Assembly (NCBI RefSeq): GCF_037479095.1
Contig: NZ_JBBGZW010000001.1
Coordinates: 3,534,001 to 3,598,000, forward strand
Direction: 5' to 3'
Source: Pantoea nemavictus
GTDB taxonomy: Bacteria; Pseudomonadota; Gammaproteobacteria; Enterobacterales; Enterobacteriaceae
Length of the DNA: 64,000 nucleotides
A model generated the notes under the pieces. The model ran no database searches, was not told the DNA's origin, and saw nothing but the letters and a program-made list of their open reading frames with translations. Position numbers and translations under genes: made by a program. This document shows, one piece after another, positions 39,892 to 52,374 of this stretch; the first letter of the stretch is position 1; each line of letters opens with the position of its first letter.

Positions 39892-40788
39892 TTACGCCGA
39901 GAACAGCGCAATAAGGATCGGCGCCAGCAAGCTCATAATAAAACCGTGCACAATAGCGGCAGGCACGATTTCCATGCCGCCGGTGCGTTGCAGGATCGGC
40001 AGGGTGAAATCCATTGAGGTGGCGCCGCTTAAGCCCAGCGTCATACTGCGCTGACGGGTAATTAACAGCGGGATCAGCATGATGGTGATCAGTTCGCGCA
40101 GCAGATCGTTGAAGAAGGCGGCGCTGCCAATCACCGGGCCGAACGATTCGCTCATCAGAATGCCGGAAAGTGAATACCAGCCGAAACCGCTGGCTAACGC
40201 CAGACCGGTTTTGATCGGCAGACCCAGCAGCAGCGCTGCAATCATGCCGCCGACCAGCGCGCTACACAGAGAGACCAGCGCCACCAGCATGCCGCGCCGA
40301 TTAATGGTGATCTGACGCAGTGTCATGCCACTGCTGCGCAGCTGAATGCCGACCAGCAATAGCATCAGCATTAAGGCGTATTCGCTAATGGTCGATGCAT
40401 GGCGTAGCGGCGCCCATTGGCTCAGTCCCAGCAGAAAACCCGCCAGCACCGATCCGCACAGCTTGAGCGACTCCAGCGCCATATGCAGACGTGACGGTAG
40501 CGCTTGGGGTTTGTGCTGATGTCGCCACGGCCAACGCCGCTCGAGCAGCCAAAATGCCAGCAGCGAGCAGGCCAGAATGCTCAGCATGCTCACCAACGCA
40601 ATGTGGAAAATGGCGAGCAGATTACTGCTTAGGTTATCGAGAAATGCCAGGCTGGTGCCCATAAAGAACAGAATGATATAAACCAGCGCGCTCAGCGTGC
40701 GGCCAACAGCGTGCAAAAGGGTGGTGTGTCGCAGCGGCAGCAGATAGCCGAGAATCAGCGGCAACAGGATGATGATCAATCCGTACAT
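39892..40788 (-). CDS. lysO: Lysine exporter LysO (YbjE)
   Basis: An inner-membrane exporter of lysine and thialysine, 298 residues with about eight hydrophobic helices. The family motifs GFGWYSLSGI and AAFFNDLLRELI (the latter holds the functionally important acidic residue) are present. In E. coli it is controlled by ArgP. It is divergent from the ybjD region by about 125 bases. Confidence 0.93.
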   Translation of the reverse strand: MYGLIIILLPLILGYLLPLRHTTLLHAVGRTLSALVYIILFFMGTSLAFLDNLSSNLLAIFHIALVSMLSILACSLLAFWLLERRWPWRHQHKPQALPSRLHMALESLKLCGSVLAGFLLGLSQWAPLRHASTISEYALMLMLLLVGIQLRSSGMTLRQITINRRGMLVALVSLCSALVGGMIAALLLGLPIKTGLALASGFGWYSLSGILMSESFGPVIGSAAFFNDLLRELITIMLIPLLITRQRSMTLGLSGATSMDFTLPILQRTGGMEIVPAAIVHGFIMSLLAPILIALFSA

Positions 40789-40925
40789 GTTGGGTTTCTA
40801 TCCATGTTTGAAGGGCTGCAACGCTAGCGAAAAACGTTTGAAGTGTAAACCTTTTCTCCCGTGGCTGACTTGACCAACGCAGCGTGGCAGACCATGCTCA
40901 GGCAAAGTAGCAGATGGATTGTATG

Positions 40926-42565
40926 ATGATTCTGGAACATATCGATATTCATGGTTTTCGCGGCATTAATCGGCTGTCATTGCCGCTGACTGATACCAAT
41001 CTGTTGATTGGCGAAAATGCCTGGGGTAAATCGAGCCTGCTGGATGCATTGACGCTGTCGCTGGCGCCCGCAGCGGAACCCTATCAATTCACGGAACACG
41101 ATTTTCACTTTCCTCCCGGCGATCTCGATGCCCGCATGCGTCAGCTGCAACTGGTATTCCGTTTTCGCAGCCAGAAAGACGATGACAACGCGCTGTTCGC
41201 GCCTTTTTGGCAGCACGATGAAAAGGGACGCTTTGTCCGTTTCAGCACGCGGGCAAAACGTCAAGAGCAAGGGGTAAAAACCACCTGGCGGTTTATCGAT
41301 CAACGCGGCGATGTGTTACCGATGGCGGGCACCGACGCGGCACTGGCACATTTGCGCGCTTACTATCCGGTGTTGCGTTTACGCGATGCCCGTTTTGGTC
41401 GTCGCGCCCGGCACGTAGACAACGATACGGAACGGCGCGCCACAACCTTGACGGCATTAGCACAGGAAGTGGAAAAGCTGACGCGTGATTTGGTGGTGCG
41501 TCCACAAACCTTGAGTGATGATCTGCTACGGCAGGGTTTGCATACCATGCAGCAACTGCTGGAGCACTATTTTTTGGTGCAACAGTCGGGCAGCAGTGCC
41601 GCGCGGGTTGCGCCGGAACTGCGTGATGGCAGCCAAGGCTGGCGCTCGCTGGATAAGCTCAACATCTGATAGCCGGAACCGAATCACGCAGTCGTCAGGT
41701 GATTCTGTTGCGGATGTTCTCGTTGTTAATTCAGGCACACGGCAATGAAGCGTTGCCCGCAGGCGCACATCCGTTGCTGCTGGTGGAGGATCCGGAAACG
41801 CGTTTGCATCCCATTATGCTCTCCGTGGCCTGGAATCTACTGGAGCTGATGCCGCTGCAAAAAATCGCCACCACCAATTCGGGCGAACTGCTGTCGCAGG
41901 TACCGCTGGAGAATATTTGTCGTCTGGTGCGTGAACCGGCGCGCGTGGCGGCCTGGCGTATTGGCCCGGAAGGGTTGAGTGCCGAAGAGAGTCGCCGCAT
42001 CGGTTTTCACATCCGCGTTAATCGACCTTCAGCGTTGTTTGCCCGCTGCTGGCTGTTGGTAGAGGGTGAAACCGAAGTGTGGATTATCAATGAACTGGCG
42101 CGACAGCGTGGCTATCACTTTGCGGCGGAGGGGGTAAAAGTGATTGAGTTTGCGCAGTCCGGTCTTAAGCCGCTGCTGAAGTATGCCCAGCGCATGGGGA
42201 TTGCCTGGCATGTGCTCACTGATGGCGACCAGGCCGGCAGTAAATATGCGGCTACCGCACGCAGCCAACTGCCGTCGCACGGTGTGGAAGCGGACCATCT
42301 CACTCAATTTCCTGCGCCAGATATTGAACATTTTCTCTATAAGCAGGGCTTTAGCGATGTTTATCATCATACGGCGCACCTGCCGTTAAACGCGCCGATG
42401 AATACGCGGCGTATTATTAGTAAAGCCATACAGCATAGCTCGAAACCTGAGCTGGCGATTGCCATCGCGATGGCTGCGGCTGAACGCGGGCCACAGGCGA
42501 TTCCGCCGCTGTTAGATCAGCTGTTTGCGCGCGTGATGTGGCTGGCACGCGGTCGGGCGGATTGA
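40926..42565 (+). pseudogene. ybjD: OLD-family ATP-dependent endonuclease-like YbjD, frameshifted
   Basis: YbjD joins an AAA-type ATPase domain with a TOPRIM nuclease domain. Here it is split into two frames. The first ends at a TGA at 41667-41669 after SLDKLNI. The second continues without a gap in homology from CTG at 41666 (LIAGTESRSRQVILLRMF) to 42565. The ATPase has Walker A GENAWGKSS near residue 32 and LLVEDPETRLHP in the second part. The TOPRIM part has LLVEGETEVW and DGDQAG. The change equals loss of one base near 41660-41666. Both halves are otherwise intact, so it is recent or an assembly error. Confidence 0.88.
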
Positions 42566-42590
42566 GGAAAGAGGAACGTCGCCAAATAAA

Positions 42591-42621
42591 AATGCCAGCG
42601 TCTGCGGCTGGCATTTTTTTT
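42591..42621. terminator. Bidirectional terminator between ybjD and cspD
   Basis: AATGCCAGC and GCTGGCATT pair around GTCTGCG. Eight T follow on the plus strand and a T-run also follows on the minus strand, so it serves both convergent units. Confidence 0.9.
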
Positions 42622-42655
42622 GGGAGTGGTCAGAATGAGTGAAGTAGCCTGCGCG

Positions 42656-42883
42656 TCACGCGACCGCAGCTTGCGTAGCTTCACAGGGCACGATCAGGCT
42701 GGCATGATTGCCTTTTGGTCCCTCATGGACATCAAACTGAACCTGCTGGCCAGCTTTCAGCGTTCTGTATCCCTCCATCTGGATCGTGGAGTAGTGTGCG
42801 AAGATATCGTCGCCGCCGCTAATCGGACAGATAAACCCGAAGCCTTTGGCGTTGTTGAACCATTTTACTGTACCCGTCTCCAT
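42656..42883 (-). CDS. cspD: Cold-shock-like protein CspD
   Basis: A cold-shock-domain protein that in E. coli binds single-stranded DNA and blocks replication in stationary phase. From the ATG at 42883 it is 75 residues, beginning METGTVKWFNNAKGFGFI. RNP1 (KGFGFI) and RNP2 (DIFAHY) are intact. GAGGGAAG lies upstream. The ATG at 42907 would add eight residues before the conserved start. It is divergent from clpS, as in E. coli. Confidence 0.95.
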   Translation of the reverse strand: METGTVKWFNNAKGFGFICPISGGDDIFAHYSTIQMEGYRTLKAGQQVQFDVHEGPKGNHASLIVPCEATQAAVA

Positions 42884-43206
42884 GCTTTTACTTCCCTCGC
42901 AAGACATTTTGATAAGTAGGTGAGGTCATTGAAGCTGTGAGTCGAGCTTGTTTAAAACTCAATCAGCTTGTGTTAGTAGAATGTAGAGAAACGGACCTTA
43001 TCGTCAAGCAAACGGCCCTGGCGGACGGGGATAAATTCATCAAAATTTGAGGCAGTTAACGCTATTGCAAATTTTGTGATACAGGTCGCGCATGTGCTTT
43101 TAGGGCCAGTTTTTATCAAGTGAAAACCGGCTTGACAGGCATGTTAAACTTTAAGAATGGGCGCAGAAATGTGCACAACCGTAACGCAGAATTTCGATGG
43201 AAGATT
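42884..43206. other. Divergent intergenic region cspD/clpS
   Basis: These 323 bases hold the promoters of cspD and clpS. The DNA is AT-rich with several TTGA-like hexamers. No repeat, RNA gene or operator can be assigned. A TGTGA at about 43075 is not part of a convincing CRP site. Confidence 0.45.
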
Positions 43207-43527
43207 ATGGCAAACACAAACGACTGGCTTAATTTTGAACATCTAGCCGAAGATAAAGTACGCGAAGGGTTAAAGCCGCCTTCAATGTATAAAGTCATTC
43301 TGAACAATGACGATTATACACCTATGGAATTTGTTATTGACGTTCTGCAAAAGTTCTTTTCTTATGATATTGAACGTGCAACGCAGCTGATGTTGAAAGT
43401 CCACTACCATGGCAAAGCAATCTGTGGTGTATTCACTGCAGAAGTCGCGGAAACCAAGGTAGCCCAGGTGAACAATTATGCACGCGATAATGAACATCCG
43501 TTGCTGTGTACGCTAGAAAAAGCCTGA
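43207..43527 (+). CDS. clpS: ClpS, N-degron adaptor of ClpAP
   Basis: ClpS delivers proteins with Leu, Phe, Tyr or Trp at the N-terminus to ClpAP. From the ATG at 43207 it is 106 residues, the E. coli length. The binding pocket segment [18 protein letters not shown] and the His of [12 protein letters not shown] are present. The flexible N-terminal tail ([17 protein letters not shown]) is the part that engages ClpA. clpA starts 55 bases downstream. Confidence 0.97.
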   Translation: MANTNDWLNFEHLAEDKVREGLKPPSMYKVILNNDDYTPMEFVIDVLQKFFSYDIERATQLMLKVHYHGKAICGVFTAEVAETKVAQVNNYARDNEHPLLCTLEKA

Positions 43528-43582
43528 AGCCATCTCCATATAGGAGATAGGTTGTCAGAGCGATAATTGGGGGAGGTGCCAA

Positions 43583-45862
43583 ATGCTCAATCAAGAACTG
43601 GAACTCAGTTTAAACATGGCTTTCGCCAGAGCGCGCGAGCACCGTCATGAGTTTATGACCGTCGAGCATCTGTTGCTGGCATTGCTCAGTAACCCGTCGG
43701 CCAGAGAGGCGCTGGAAGCCTGCTCGGTAGATATCGTGGCTCTGCGTCAGGAACTCGAAGCCTTCATCGAACAAACCACACCGGTGTTGCCGGCCAGTGA
43801 AGAGGAGCGTGATACCCAACCTACGCTCAGCTTCCAGCGCGTGTTGCAACGTGCGGTGTTCCACGTCCAGTCATCCGGTCGCAGCGAAGTCGCAGGTGCG
43901 AACGTGCTGGTCGCTATCTTCAGCGAGCAGGAGTCGCAAGCGGCTTACCTGTTACGCAAGCATGAAGTGAGCCGTCTCGATGTGGTGAACTTCATCTCCC
44001 ATGGTACGCGTAAAGACGAACCCGGCCAGCCGCAGAACAATGCGGAGAATCCGGTTAACGAAGAGCAAGCAGGCGGGGAGGATCGTATGGAAAACTTCAC
44101 CACCAATCTTAATCAGCTTGCTCGCGTCGGCGGAATTGATCCGCTGATCGGCCGCGATAAAGAGCTGGAACGTGCTGTTCAGGTGTTGTGCCGTCGTCGC
44201 AAAAACAACCCGCTGTTGGTGGGCGAATCTGGCGTCGGTAAAACTGCGATTGCTGAAGGACTTGCCTGGCGCATTGTGCAGGGCGACGTACCTGAGGTGA
44301 TGAAAGAGTGCACCATTTACTCTCTCGACATCGGTTCGCTGCTCGCGGGTACCAAGTACCGCGGTGATTTTGAGAAACGTTTCAAAGCGCTGCTGAAACA
44401 GCTGGAACAGGACAGCAACAGCATCCTGTTTATTGATGAAATCCACACCATCATTGGTGCCGGTGCGGCATCGGGCGGCCAGGTGGATGCGGCAAACCTA
44501 ATTAAGCCGCTGCTCTCCAGCGGGAAAATCCGCGTGATGGGTTCAACCACCTATCAGGAGTTCAGCAACATCTTTGAGAAGGATCGTGCGCTGGCGCGTC
44601 GTTTCCAGAAGATCGATATTACCGAACCTTCTGTGGAAGAAACCGTGCAAATTCTCAATGGTCTGAAGCCGAAGTACGAAGCGCACCATGACGTGCGTTA
44701 CACCGCGAAAGCGGTGCGTGCGGCGGTGGAGCTGGCGGTGAAATACATCAACGATCGCCACCTGCCTGACAAGGCAATTGACGTGATTGATGAAGCTGGC
44801 GCGCGCGCGCGTCTGGTCCCCGTCAGCAAGCGTAAGAAAACGGTTAATGTGTCCGATATCGAAACGGTGGTTGCACGTATTGCGCGTATTCCAGAGCAGA
44901 GCGTGTCACAAACCGATCGCGATACGCTGAAAAATCTCGGCGATCGTCTGAAGATGCTGGTGTTTGGTCAGGACAATGCGATTGAAGCTCTGACTGAAGC
45001 GATCAAAATGAGCCGCGCTGGTTTGGGTCAGGATCGCAAACCGGTCGGTTCCTTCCTGTTTGCCGGCCCAACGGGTGTGGGCAAAACGGAAGTGACGGTT
45101 CAGTTAGCTAAAGCGCTGGGCATCGAGTTACTGCGTTTTGATATGTCCGAGTATATGGAGCGTCACACGGTCAGCCGTTTGATTGGTGCGCCTCCGGGTT
45201 ACGTCGGTTTTGATCAGGGCGGTTTGCTGACAGATGCGGTGATCAAGCATCCACATGCTGTGGTGTTGCTGGATGAGATCGAGAAAGCGCACCCGGATGT
45301 CTTCAACCTGCTGCTGCAGGTGATGGACAACGGTATGCTGACCGATAACAACGGCCGTAAAGCCGACTTCCGCAACGTGGTGCTGGTAATGACCACCAAT
45401 GCCGGCGTACGTGAGACTGAACGTAAGTCGATTGGCCTAATTCATCAGGACAACAGTACGGATGCGATGGAAGAGATCAAAAAGATCTTTACTCCAGAGT
45501 TCCGTAACCGTCTGGACAACATTATCTGGTTCCGTCACCTGTCTCAGGAGGTGATTCATCAGGTGGTGGATAAATTTATCGTCGAGTTGCAGGCACAGTT
45601 AGATGCTAAGGGCGTGTCGCTGGAAGTGAGCGATGATGCGCGCGATTGGCTGGCTGATAAAGGTTATGACAAAGCGATGGGTGCGCGTCCGATGGCACGT
45701 GCGGTACAGGAAAACCTGAAGAAACCGTTGGCGAATGAACTGCTGTTTGGTTCGCTGGTTGATGGTGGATCGGTATCAGTAGCGCTGGATAAAGATAAAA
45801 ACCAGCTTACTTACCACTTCCTGAGCGCGGAAAAACGTAAAACCGAAGGTACTGTGCACTAA
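43583..45862 (+). CDS. clpA: ClpA, ATPase subunit of ClpAP protease
   Basis: A hexameric unfoldase that feeds ClpP. The 759 residues hold an N-terminal Clp_N double repeat (about 1-145), AAA-1 with Walker A GESGVGKT at 214-221, and AAA-2 with Walker A GPTGVGKT at 495-502. The ClpP-docking IGL loop is visible in [17 protein letters not shown] precedes the ATG. A strong terminator follows. Confidence 0.97.
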   Translation: MLNQELELSLNMAFARAREHRHEFMTVEHLLLALLSNPSAREALEACSVDIVALRQELEAFIEQTTPVLPASEEERDTQPTLSFQRVLQRAVFHVQSSGRSEVAGANVLVAIFSEQESQAAYLLRKHEVSRLDVVNFISHGTRKDEPGQPQNNAENPVNEEQAGGEDRMENFTTNLNQLARVGGIDPLIGRDKELERAVQVLCRRRKNNPLLVGESGVGKTAIAEGLAWRIVQGDVPEVMKECTIYSLDIGSLLAGTKYRGDFEKRFKALLKQLEQDSNSILFIDEIHTIIGAGAASGGQVDAANLIKPLLSSGKIRVMGSTTYQEFSNIFEKDRALARRFQKIDITEPSVEETVQILNGLKPKYEAHHDVRYTAKAVRAAVELAVKYINDRHLPDKAIDVIDEAGARARLVPVSKRKKTVNVSDIETVVARIARIPEQSVSQTDRDTLKNLGDRLKMLVFGQDNAIEALTEAIKMSRAGLGQDRKPVGSFLFAGPTGVGKTEVTVQLAKALGIELLRFDMSEYMERHTVSRLIGAPPGYVGFDQGGLLTDAVIKHPHAVVLLDEIEKAHPDVFNLLLQVMDNGMLTDNNGRKADFRNVVLVMTTNAGVRETERKSIGLIHQDNSTDAMEEIKKIFTPEFRNRLDNIIWFRHLSQEVIHQVVDKFIVELQAQLDAKGVSLEVSDDARDWLADKGYDKAMGARPMARAVQENLKKPLANELLFGSLVDGGSVSVALDKDKNQLTYHFLSAEKRKTEGTVH

Positions 45863-45880
45863 GCGTGTTGCAGATATGAA

Positions 45881-45910
45881 AAAGGCCGGATGCAAATCCG
45901 GCCTTTTTTT
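45881..45910. terminator. Terminator between clpA and infA
   Basis: AAAGGCCGGA and TCCGGCCTTT form a 10-bp stem with TTTT continuing on the plus strand, and T-runs on both sides. It serves both convergent genes. In E. coli tRNA gene serW lies here; the 90 bases in this genome contain no tRNA. Confidence 0.9.
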
Positions 45911-45952
45911 CGCGCTAAATAAGTGTAACCAACGCGAGGGGTGAACAGTTAC

Positions 45953-46517
<565 letters not shown>

Positions 46518-47210
46518 TCAAAAAAGGGTCTGCGTTTGCCAACAACTCTCTGAAACCGGCTGCCAGGCCAGTGTTTGCACATACTGTAAATAGTCGACGC
46601 GAGGAATTTCAACCGCCCCGAGCGAGGCGGTATGCGGGTTTAGTACCTGGCAATCAATCAGTCGGCCTTGATGGGCAAGAAAGTGTTGTGAAAAGACCCA
46701 GAGTGCGGTTTTGGAGGCGTTTTCCTGCCGGCTAAACATCGATTCGCCGCAAAAGATTTGTCCCAGCGCCAATCCATACATGCCGCCCACCAGTTGCTGA
46801 CCGCACCACACTTCTATCGAATGCGCATGGCCCAATTCATAAAGGCGCAACCAAGCGCGTTTAACTTCAAAGGTAATCCATGTACCTTCCTGGCGGCCGC
46901 TGGCACACCCTTCCAGCACTTGTGGAAAGGCATGATTCATGGTGACACGAAAAGGTGAACGCTTATGGAAGCGCGCCATGCTGCGGCTAAGATGGAAGGA
47001 TTCCGGCAGCATCACCGCGCGAGGATCCGGCGACCACCAAAGAATGGGGTCACCGGGTGAGAACCACGGGAAAATCCCGCGCTGGTAAGCATTCATCAGG
47101 CGGGCAGGGGAAAGATCGCCGCCCATCGCCAATAATCCATTGGGCTCGCGCAGCGCCATTTCCGGTGGTGGGAAATTTAATGAATCCCGTGAAAGCTGTA
47201 TCAGTCTCAT
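46518..47210 (-). CDS. aat: Leucyl/phenylalanyl-tRNA-protein transferase Aat
   Basis: Aat adds Leu or Phe to proteins beginning with Lys or Arg, creating the N-degron that ClpS-ClpAP reads; those genes lie just 3 kb away. The 230 residues from 47210 carry the motifs [43 protein letters not shown] and [14 protein letters not shown]. An alternative start four codons upstream is possible. Confidence 0.96.
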   Translation of the reverse strand: MRLIQLSRDSLNFPPPEMALREPNGLLAMGGDLSPARLMNAYQRGIFPWFSPGDPILWWSPDPRAVMLPESFHLSRSMARFHKRSPFRVTMNHAFPQVLEGCASGRQEGTWITFEVKRAWLRLYELGHAHSIEVWCGQQLVGGMYGLALGQIFCGESMFSRQENASKTALWVFSQHFLAHQGRLIDCQVLNPHTASLGAVEIPRVDYLQYVQTLAWQPVSESCWQTQTLF

Positions 47211-47243
47211 TGCGTTAATCACACTCAGGGCTGTTGGCTAAGA

Positions 47244-48977
47244 CTATAGCGTAAAGCGCTGATGGAAACGCCAGTAGCGGCCTGCTTTTGAGATTAATTC
47301 GGCGTGCGTGCCGGATTCAATAATTTGCCCGCCATCCATAACACAAATGCGGTCCATGGCTTCTAAGCCGCTTAAGCGATGCGTCACCATAATCAACGTT
47401 TTGCCACGGCTCACTTGCTGCAATAGCGAAAGAATCTGCTGTTCGGTGCTGGCGTCCAGGCCTTCGGTGGGTTCGTCCAGCAGCCATAAATCGCCATCGT
47501 GCAGCAGCGCGCGCGCTATCGCCAGACGACGCAATTCGCCGCCAGACAGGGGGCGACCGCCGTCGCCCATCCACGCATTGAGGCCCTCATCATTTTCGGT
47601 AAGATGCGCCAGGCCCACCTGGTCTAACGCGGCGATCAACTGCTCGTCGCTGGCGCTGGGTTGGGCGAGCAACAGGTTGTCACGCAGCGTTTGGCTAAAC
47701 AAATGTACACGCTGCGTCACGACGCTAATGCGGCTGCGCAGTGAAGCTTCATCCCAACTGGCGAGGTCGATTTCATTCAGGGCAATCGAACCTTGCTGCG
47801 CTTCCCAGCCACGGGTAATCAGCGTTAACAGACTGGATTTACCGCAGCCGGTTGGGCCGAGCAGCGCCAGATGTTCGCCTGCGCGCAATGATAACGAAAA
47901 ATGCTGCAGTACGGGTTCCGGACGTTGTGGGTAGCTAAAACTAATGTTTTCCAGTTTTAGACTAAGACCGGCAACGCTCTCGATTTTCATGCTGGGAAAA
48001 TGAATTGCGGCGGGTTGGTCGATGATCTCTTGCACGCGCTGAGCCGCGCTAGTGACTTGAGCAAGAGGTAAAAACGCGCCAGCCACGGGGGCCAGCGATT
48101 CGAATGCAGCCAGTCCGCAGAACACAAACAACGCGATGAAAGCGCCTGGGGCGCTGTTTTCACCCACACCCTGAGCAGAAATCCATAATAGGAGCGTCAC
48201 GGTCACTCCGCTGATCAGCAGCAGCAGGCTTTGTGCCAGCGCCTGTAAACGGTGTTGTTTGCGTTGTGCCTGCTGCCAGTTGAACTCTTCCGTATCCAAC
48301 TGACTGCGCCACGAAGGCGCTGCGCCATAAATTTTCAGCTCAGATAAACCGGTGAGCCAAAGTGTTAATTGCAGACGCCAATGGGCTTGATGCTGTGCGA
48401 TCTGCTGTCCGGCTGAAGCACCCAGTCGCCAGAACAGCGGCGGCATCAGCATCAGCGTAAGCAGCATGATGCCGCCGAGCAGCAGCGCTAGCGGCACATC
48501 CAGCAAGGCTAAACCGCAGGTAACCACTACAATCACTACCGCAGCGCCGATCAAAGGTGAAATGACACGCAGGTAAAGATGGTCGAGCGTATCGACATCA
48601 CTGACGAAGCGGTTGAGTAATTCGCCCTGACGAAAACGGGCCAGCTGCTCAGGAGCCAACGCGATAAGTTTGCTAAAAGTGAATACACGCAAATGTTGCA
48701 GCACGCGGAAAGTGGCATCGTGACTGACTAAACGCTCAAAATAGCGCGCTGCGGTGCGGGTTATCGCTGCGCCTCGTACACCTGCAGCGGGCAACATGTA
48801 GTTAAAGGTAAAGAGCCCTGCGACACCCGCCAGCGAAGAGGCCGCGAGAAACCAGCCGGATAACGTTAGCAGGCCAATACTGGCAAGCAGGGTGACAATC
48901 GCCAGCACAATGCCAAGGCCAAGGCGCCACGGATGACGACGAAACAGCTGCAGGAAAGGCAATAAATCTTTCATCAT
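47244..48977 (-). CDS. cydC: Thiol reductant ABC exporter subunit CydC
   Basis: One half of the CydDC exporter, needed for cytochrome bd assembly and linked to cysteine/glutathione export and haem handling. Its 577 residues contain six N-terminal helices and a C-terminal ATPase with Walker A GPTGCGKS, signature LSGGELRR and DEPTEGLD. The ATG overlaps the cydD stop (ATGA), with AAGGAG 5 bases upstream. Confidence 0.95.
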   Translation of the reverse strand: MMKDLLPFLQLFRRHPWRLGLGIVLAIVTLLASIGLLTLSGWFLAASSLAGVAGLFTFNYMLPAAGVRGAAITRTAARYFERLVSHDATFRVLQHLRVFTFSKLIALAPEQLARFRQGELLNRFVSDVDTLDHLYLRVISPLIGAAVVIVVVTCGLALLDVPLALLLGGIMLLTLMLMPPLFWRLGASAGQQIAQHQAHWRLQLTLWLTGLSELKIYGAAPSWRSQLDTEEFNWQQAQRKQHRLQALAQSLLLLISGVTVTLLLWISAQGVGENSAPGAFIALFVFCGLAAFESLAPVAGAFLPLAQVTSAAQRVQEIIDQPAAIHFPSMKIESVAGLSLKLENISFSYPQRPEPVLQHFSLSLRAGEHLALLGPTGCGKSSLLTLITRGWEAQQGSIALNEIDLASWDEASLRSRISVVTQRVHLFSQTLRDNLLLAQPSASDEQLIAALDQVGLAHLTENDEGLNAWMGDGGRPLSGGELRRLAIARALLHDGDLWLLDEPTEGLDASTEQQILSLLQQVSRGKTLIMVTHRLSGLEAMDRICVMDGGQIIESGTHAELISKAGRYWRFHQRFTL

Positions 48978-50743
48978 GCGATCTCCTTCTGACGATGCTG
49001 TGCCATATCACGCAGCGGTCCATCTTGCAGAATCAGTTGCTGCCAATGGCCTTGCTGCACCAACTGCCCAGCTTGCATAACCCACACTTCATCCCAGTTC
49101 GCGAGATCGTGGAGTTGATGGGTGATCATCAGCGTGGTTTGTTGGTTAGCCGCTTGCTGCAGGGCGCTAATGACGTGTTGCTCGCTTTGGCTATCAAGGC
49201 CGGATCCCGGTTCATCCAGCAACAGTAATTGTGCCGGTTTAAGCAGTGCGCGTGCGACGGCAACACGCTGCGCCTGTCCGACAGAAAGGCCAATGCCGCC
49301 ATCGCCTAAAACGGTATCTAATCCTTGCGGCAAGCGGTCTAAGAATTCATCAACGCCCGCGCGTTGCAACACTATCGCGAGCGTAGCGTCATCAACATGG
49401 TTGTTCATTAATAAGTTTTCACGCAGCGTCGTTGCAGGCAGATGCGGATTTTGTCCAACCCAGGCGAGATGTTGTTGCCAGCTATCGCGATGGATATCCC
49501 GTAATTCAGTCGCGTTTATCAGTAACGAACCTTGATAAGGCAGGAAGCCGAGCAGCACATTCATCAGCGCAGTTTTTCCTGCGCCACTTTGCCCAACCAA
49601 TGCCACACGTTTACTCGCTTCGAGGGTGAAATTCAGCGGCTGCGATAGCGGCTCACCGCTGGCGGTTGTCACCACCAGATCTTTCGCCTGAATGGTCAGT
49701 GTTGCGGTTACGGTAAGCGCAGCCGAACATTGGTCGGCTGCCAGATCGGGGCTTTCACGAAGAAATTGATCCAGTGCATCAGCTCCGCCAATCGCCTGCG
49801 CTTTAGCATGATAGAAGGTGCCTAAGTCGCGTAATGGCTGGAAAAATTCCGGCGCCAGAATTAATGCCAGGAATCCGGCAAAGAGCGTTACGCCGGTGCC
49901 GTAATGTCCAAAGTTCAGTTCGCCCAGATAAGAGAAACCAAAATAGACCGCGACAACGGCGATCGCCAGTGAAGCAAAAAACTCCAGTACGGCGGATGAG
50001 AGAAACGCCAGGCGTAAAACTTCCATGGTGCGCTGACGAAAATCAGTGGTGCTAGCAGCGATCGCTTGTTGCTCTGCAGCGGCGCGGTGGAACAGGCGCA
50101 ACGTCTCGCGGCCACGCAGACGATCATAGAAATCGCCGCTAAGTCGGGCAAGAGCAAGAAAATTGCGCCGGTTAGCATCCGCAGCACCCATACCAACCAT
50201 CGCCATGAATAATGGAATCAGCGGCGCGGTCACCAACAAAATCAACCCCGCCGCCCAGTTAACCGGGAAAATTGCCAGCAAAATAGCCAGGGGAATAAAT
50301 GCCGCCAACGGCATCTGGGGCAGATAGCGCGCGTAGTATTCCTGCATCTCTTCGATTTGTTCGAGCAGTAGCGTCGCCCAACTACCAGCGGGCTTTCCCT
50401 GAATCCAGGCCGGGCCTAATTCATTGAGCCGGTCCAATACCTGTTGACGCAACGCCCGCCGAATAGCCACTCCAGCGCGATGGCCTGCCATTTCACGGGC
50501 ATAATGCAGCCCGGCGCGCAGCACGAAGCACAGCAGTAGTAAGAGAAAATCGTTAAGAAGCGCCGAGCGCGGTTGTTGAGCCACAATCAAATTTTGCAGC
50601 AGCGAAGCCAGCAACCATGCCTGGGCGATGATCACCAAAGCACCAGCAAAACCCAACAGTGAAGCTGCACGCAAGCTGCTTGCGCCATGATGACGTTGCT
50701 GACGGAGCCAGCGAAGAAGTTCTTGTTGCCGTGATTTGTTCAT
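48974..50743 (-). CDS. cydD: Thiol reductant ABC exporter subunit CydD
   Basis: The partner half-transporter, 589 residues: six helices followed by an ATPase with Walker A GQSGAGKT. The signature is degenerate (LSVGQAQR), in keeping with an asymmetric heterodimer. It is the first gene of cydDC and lies downstream of trxB on the same strand, separated by the trxB terminator. Confidence 0.95.
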   Translation of the reverse strand: MNKSRQQELLRWLRQQRHHGASSLRAASLLGFAGALVIIAQAWLLASLLQNLIVAQQPRSALLNDFLLLLLCFVLRAGLHYAREMAGHRAGVAIRRALRQQVLDRLNELGPAWIQGKPAGSWATLLLEQIEEMQEYYARYLPQMPLAAFIPLAILLAIFPVNWAAGLILLVTAPLIPLFMAMVGMGAADANRRNFLALARLSGDFYDRLRGRETLRLFHRAAAEQQAIAASTTDFRQRTMEVLRLAFLSSAVLEFFASLAIAVVAVYFGFSYLGELNFGHYGTGVTLFAGFLALILAPEFFQPLRDLGTFYHAKAQAIGGADALDQFLRESPDLAADQCSAALTVTATLTIQAKDLVVTTASGEPLSQPLNFTLEASKRVALVGQSGAGKTALMNVLLGFLPYQGSLLINATELRDIHRDSWQQHLAWVGQNPHLPATTLRENLLMNNHVDDATLAIVLQRAGVDEFLDRLPQGLDTVLGDGGIGLSVGQAQRVAVARALLKPAQLLLLDEPGSGLDSQSEQHVISALQQAANQQTTLMITHQLHDLANWDEVWVMQAGQLVQQGHWQQLILQDGPLRDMAQHRQKEIA

Positions 50744-50829
50744 GCGATGCCGTTTGGTAACTCAAAAGAGATGTCAATCCCGGATGAAAACCCAGCAGTG
50801 TAGGGCGCCTGAACTGTAGCACGCAGGTA

Positions 50830-50859
50830 ATAAAAAAGGCGACCAAAACTGGCCGCCTT
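50830..50859 (-). terminator. Terminator of trxB
   Basis: On the minus strand AAGGCG(G)CCA pairs with TGG(T)CGCCTT around GTTT, followed by TTTTATT. Confidence 0.85.
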
Positions 50860-50888
50860 GAGGAGATTATGATCAGGTTATTAACAAC

Positions 50889-52374
<1,486 letters not shown>

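Noticed and set aside
40789..40925. Lysine riboswitch upstream of lysO
   Set aside because: The intergenic region is too short and no multi-helix junction structure is visible.
41640..41700. Programmed frameshift in ybjD
   Set aside because: There is no slippery heptamer or downstream stem near 41660-41669, and the E. coli gene is one frame.
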